Source: Planctomycetales bacterium (GTDB taxonomy: Bacteria; Planctomycetota; Planctomycetia; Planctomycetales; Planctomycetaceae). From it: DNA of 64,000 bases. Made by a program: the position numbers and the translations under genes. The notes beneath the pieces were generated by a model. The model was not told the origin of the DNA. It did no database searches and saw only the letters and a program-made list of their open reading frames with translations. This document shows positions 60,755 through 64,000 of this stretch, piece by piece (within the stretch, counting starts at the first letter, position 1; every line of letters begins with the position of its first letter). The stretch is taken from positions 310,001 to 374,000 of the forward strand of contig JANQPT010000014.1 in the NCBI GenBank assembly GCA_028285345.1, written 5' to 3'.

Positions 60755-63094
60755 ATGCGTACCATTGCGATGATCGTCGGGTTGTTCGTCACCGTGACGG
60801 AACTGCTATTGGCCGCACCACCTGACGAGTTGCAACCGATCCATGTCGGAAAATTCCCGCAGGAATTCAGCTCGGCATTCTCCACTAATGACGGTCTACC
60901 CAGCGACGACGTCTACGCGATCGAGTTGAACTCAAAGGGGGATGTCTTCGCGGGCACTGCGCGTGGGCTGGCGCAGTTCGACGGCCGACGGTGGCAGTTG
61001 GTTTCGGGTGTGCCGGAAGTTCCCATTCGAGGCTTGGCCGCCGACGGGGCGACCGTCTGCGTCGCGACTGACAAAGCAATGTATCGAGTCGGCGGCGAAA
61101 AGCCTGTCGAGAGGCTGGGTGATTCCCCGCGGCCGACGACCGCACTGGCGGCGGCCAACGGCGTCGTCTGGCACGGGACCGAGAAATTGCTCTATGAGCT
61201 GAGCCAGAAGAATTGGGTCCCGGATAAAACGCTTGGCGAACTGATGGGCGAGAAGCGGGCGATTCGCCAATTAGCGCCGACTGCTGACGGGCAACTATTA
61301 GTGGCGGCGGAGTCGGGATTGTTCCTGGGAACGAAGGGAAATTGGAAGCGATTATTGCCACAACAGGGGGATCGGAGTTGGGCGGTACGTGATGTGCGAG
61401 GAGCGGCGGTCGACGAAAAAGGCCGGTTGTGGTTCGCCAGCCCGCAGGGCGTGGGCTGTTTCGATGGAAAATGGAAGCTCTACACCGGCCGCGACGGCTT
61501 GCCGTATAACGATTTCACCTGTGTCGTGCCGGGCAAAGATGGCGTCGTCTGGTTCGGCACGCGTCATGGTGCGATTCGGTTTGACGGCCGCAATTGGTCC
61601 TACCGCGAAGGGCGGCGCTGGCTGCCGGACAACGACGTGCGAGACATCGCAGTGACGCCCGACGGGAATGCGTGGTTTGCCACTGCGAAGGGCGTCGGTC
61701 TGATTGAGCGGCGGCCGATAACGCTGGCCGAAAAGGCGAAATTCTTTGAAGACGAAATCGACAAGTATCATCGCCGCACCCCGTTCGGTTATGTGATGTC
61801 GGTCCGGTTGGAGAAACCGGGCGACAAGAGCCGCTGGCATCAGCGCGACGACGACAACGACGGCCAGTGGACCGGCGAATACGGCGCCGCACAGTGTTTT
61901 GCGTATGCCGTCACGAAGGACCCGCTCGCGAAGAAACGCGCGAAAGCCGCGTTTGAAGCGCTGCGTTTTCTCTGCAAGGTCACGCAAGGGGGGAGCCACC
62001 CGGCGCCGACAGGGTTTCCCGCTCGCACGATTCTGCCGACTGACGGTCCGCGAAATCCTAATACCGAAAAGGCGTATTCCGTCGCGCGCGACGAAGAGCG
62101 ACGGAAGAAGGACGTGCTGTGGAAGGTGATCCAGCCCCGTTGGCCGACGAGTGCTGACGGTAAATGGTATTGGAAATGCGACACCAGTTCCGACGAGTTG
62201 GATGGGCATTATTTCCTCTACGCCCGCTATTACGATTTGGTGGCGGACACCGAAGCGGAAAAGGAGCGGGTGCGCGAAGTCGTCCGCGAGATCACCGATC
62301 ATCTGCTGGAAAACGATTTCAAACTCATCGACCATGACGGCAAGCCGACGCGGTGGGCAAATTTCAGCCCCGGCAGTCTCAACAATGATGCGGCTTGGTG
62401 GGCGGGACGCGGGCTGAACTCACTGAGCATCCTCGGCCACCTCCGTGCAGCGGAGCACATTACCGGTGATTCCAAGTACGGCGATGCGGCGGACAATCTG
62501 GCGATTGAACACGCCTTTGCCATGAACGTGATGTATCCCAAACAACAGCGGGGGCCGGGGTCGTTCGTGCAATTCGACGACGAGATGGCGTTTTTGAACT
62601 ACTACAATCTGATCATGTACGAAAAGAATCCCAAATTGCGGGAGATGTTCACATTGAGCTGCCACGACTATTGGGAACTGGAGAACCCCGAGCGGAACTC
62701 CTTCTTCAATTTCGCCTTCGCGGCACTCTGCCGCGGCGAGACGGTCAGCTCACCTTGGGGGACGCGCCACGTCTCGCCCAAGCAGCAATGCCTCCAAGAT
62801 GCCGTGGAAACGCTCAAGCGATACCCGATGAACTTGGTCAACTGGAAGCAAACCAACAGCCACCGCATCGATCTGCTGCCGCTGTCGAAGCTGGTTCGCG
62901 AAGGCGACGAAGCCGAGGGGCGGGGCTATCGTGTGGACGGAACCGTCCTGCCGATCGATGAGCGGTTTGTTCGGTACTGGAGCGACGATGCGTGGCAGCT
63001 CGATACCGGTGTGGACGGCAAAGATCTGGCGACTGGGATGCCATTCCTGTTGGCCTATCATATGGGGCGATATCACGGATTTATCAAAGAATGA
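60755..63094 (+). CDS. Secreted protein with Reg_prop-type beta-propeller and (alpha/alpha) domain
   Basis: A 779-residue protein with GAGGAG before ATG 60755 and a signal peptide (MRTIAMIVGLFVTVTELLLA). Residues about 30-330 are a beta-propeller of two-component-regulator (Reg_prop) type: repeated DGLPSDDVYAIELNSKG, GRLWFASPQGVGCFDG and GVVWFGTRHGAIRFDGRNW. Residues about 340-779 are helical and aromatic-rich (AFAMNVMYPKQQRGPGSF, DDEMAFLNYYNLIMYEKN), resembling an alpha-alpha toroid. Known Reg_prop propellers sense polysaccharides, but here no kinase follows; the partner is a toroid. The first part is paralogous to the next gene. Confidence 0.83.
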   Translation: MRTIAMIVGLFVTVTELLLAAPPDELQPIHVGKFPQEFSSAFSTNDGLPSDDVYAIELNSKGDVFAGTARGLAQFDGRRWQLVSGVPEVPIRGLAADGATVCVATDKAMYRVGGEKPVERLGDSPRPTTALAAANGVVWHGTEKLLYELSQKNWVPDKTLGELMGEKRAIRQLAPTADGQLLVAAESGLFLGTKGNWKRLLPQQGDRSWAVRDVRGAAVDEKGRLWFASPQGVGCFDGKWKLYTGRDGLPYNDFTCVVPGKDGVVWFGTRHGAIRFDGRNWSYREGRRWLPDNDVRDIAVTPDGNAWFATAKGVGLIERRPITLAEKAKFFEDEIDKYHRRTPFGYVMSVRLEKPGDKSRWHQRDDDNDGQWTGEYGAAQCFAYAVTKDPLAKKRAKAAFEALRFLCKVTQGGSHPAPTGFPARTILPTDGPRNPNTEKAYSVARDEERRKKDVLWKVIQPRWPTSADGKWYWKCDTSSDELDGHYFLYARYYDLVADTEAEKERVREVVREITDHLLENDFKLIDHDGKPTRWANFSPGSLNNDAAWWAGRGLNSLSILGHLRAAEHITGDSKYGDAADNLAIEHAFAMNVMYPKQQRGPGSFVQFDDEMAFLNYYNLIMYEKNPKLREMFTLSCHDYWELENPERNSFFNFAFAALCRGETVSSPWGTRHVSPKQQCLQDAVETLKRYPMNLVNWKQTNSHRIDLLPLSKLVREGDEAEGRGYRVDGTVLPIDERFVRYWSDDAWQLDTGVDGKDLATGMPFLLAYHMGRYHGFIKE

Positions 63095-63208
63095 ACGTGA
63101 TCGGTGTGGTGTCGCTTGTCCTCAGGGCCGTGAATGAATAAACAGGATGATTCATCCCGAAGACCACCAATCCAGTCCACCGCGCTCGACCAGACACGAG
63201 GAAAGACC

Positions 63209-64000
63209 ATGAGGCGACCCAGACGAATTGCAGGAATCTCTGCGCGCGGCAAGCTGTTGTTGTTGGGAGTTGTCGCAGTCGGCACGGCTGCATTGTTCGC
63301 CACCACTGACGCCGCGGATCTGAACGGCAACAAGGGACTGGGTGGAATCAAGGTTGGCAAGTTTCTCAACGACGAGCGCGATTTCTATAACTTGCCGGGG
63401 GACGCGGTCAGCAGTATTGCGGTCACCGCCGACGGAACCGTATTGGCCGGCACTGAGCAAGGGCTGGCGAAGTTCTCAGACAACGGTTTTGAGGCTGTCG
63501 ACGGCGCGGCGCAGCCGGTTTCAGCAGTTGCTGCCTGGGGCGGCGGAGCGCTGTTGAGTTCCGGCGGGTCGATCATGCGATATCAAGACGGAGCAGTCTC
63601 GCCGCTGGCAACGCTGCCGGCCGGTGTCGAGGTTCTCTCGATTGGCGGTCGCAAGAGCGTGCTGATCGGGACTTCGACCGGGCTCTATTTCGCAGACGGC
63701 GGAGCGGTGAAGCCGTTTGCGAGCTTCAATAAGGTCGCCGGAAAGAATGCCGCGGTTTACAGCATTTCCGTCAGCAACAGCGGTCTGCTGGCCGTGGGGG
63801 CGTCGAGCGGATTGTACGAGCGGACCAAGCCGGGATCGTGGCAGCGGTTGCTCCCGTCGGAAGGAAATTACAGTTGGGCCCCCATCAACGTCCGCGGCAC
63901 GGCGTACGACCCGCAAGGCCGCCTGTGGTTTGCCGCGCCGCAGGGAGCGGGTGTGCGGACCGACGGCAAATGGCAACTTTTCACAGGCGCCGAAGGCCTG
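63209..64000 (+). CDS. Secreted Reg_prop beta-propeller protein, paralogue of previous (partial, C-terminus outside window)
   Basis: An open frame from ATG 63209 (GAGGA upstream) to the window edge: 264 residues. A signal peptide or anchor (KLLLLGVVAVGTAALFATT) leads into a propeller that aligns with the preceding protein: VGKFLNDERDFYNLPGDAV matches VGKFPQEFSSAFSTNDGLP, and later GRLWFAAPQGAGVRTDGKW matches GRLWFASPQGVGCFDGKW. The rest presumably also contains the helical domain. A tandem duplication is the simplest explanation. Confidence 0.8.
   Translation, partial: MRRPRRIAGISARGKLLLLGVVAVGTAALFATTDAADLNGNKGLGGIKVGKFLNDERDFYNLPGDAVSSIAVTADGTVLAGTEQGLAKFSDNGFEAVDGAAQPVSAVAAWGGGALLSSGGSIMRYQDGAVSPLATLPAGVEVLSIGGRKSVLIGTSTGLYFADGGAVKPFASFNKVAGKNAAVYSISVSNSGLLAVGASSGLYERTKPGSWQRLLPSEGNYSWAPINVRGTAYDPQGRLWFAAPQGAGVRTDGKWQLFTGAEGL

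Overview
The window looks like a chromosomal segment of a Planctomycetota bacterium (order Planctomycetales-like). This rests on content, not on a marker gene: secreted arylsulfatases, an ASPIC/UnbV FG-GAP protein, J-domain-like and NPCBM proteins, an orphan GspE/PilB ATPase, an orphan MraZ without a dcw cluster, an ABC permease-CPBP protease fusion, short-lipobox lipoproteins, and many unrecognised secreted or single-TM proteins. KdsA implies a Kdo-containing, Gram-negative type envelope. No rRNA, tRNA, CRISPR array, phage or complete IS element was seen. Genes are moderately GC-rich and loosely packed, with short operons.

Layout. 1-2 kb: SGNH-like plus MBOAT O-acylation pair (minus). 2.2-13 kb: secreted protein, DsbD, renal-dipeptidase homologue, J-like/NPCBM membrane protein, Ogt, LysM lipoprotein and HIT protein. 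13-15.8 kb: a caspase fused to an alpha/beta hydrolase, preceded by a TM/coiled-coil protein, and divergent to a tiny acidic protein. 16-22 kb: MraZ with an rRNA-type boxA in its leader, orphan PilB, STAS-TM protein, then a promoter-operon-terminator unit of two paralogous TM coiled-coil proteins and an overlapping 54-residue membrane protein. 22-30 kb: enoyl-CoA hydratase, sulfatase, ABC exporter with CPBP-fused permease, FG-GAP protein. 30.5-38 kb: an accessory, repeat-rich stretch with two MITE-like elements, a GxxExxY gene bounded by a perfect inverted repeat and set between a LuxE-like ligase and an aldehyde dehydrogenase, a serpin, and a SUKH protein. 38-51 kb: RecQ, homodimeric pyruvate dehydrogenase E1, then a long minus-strand run (sulfatase, lipoprotein, KdsA, lipid kinase, enolase-superfamily enzyme, cyclase-like repeat protein, GroES). 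51.5-53.2 kb: a QueC-like PP-loop enzyme translationally coupled to an ATP-grasp protein whose motifs are in circularly permuted order. 53-58.5 kb: small accessory genes, a GNAT gene with an internal stop, a tandem trypsin-fold protein, and dispersed palindromes. 58.7-64 kb: three large secreted proteins, two sharing a beta-propeller module; the last runs off the window.

The best candidates for something undescribed are the QueC-like/permuted ATP-grasp pair and the caspase-hydrolase fusion locus. The boxA-bearing mraZ leader and the GTAGG...CCTAC repeat families also deserve attention. All functions are inferred from motifs read by eye; no database search was possible.
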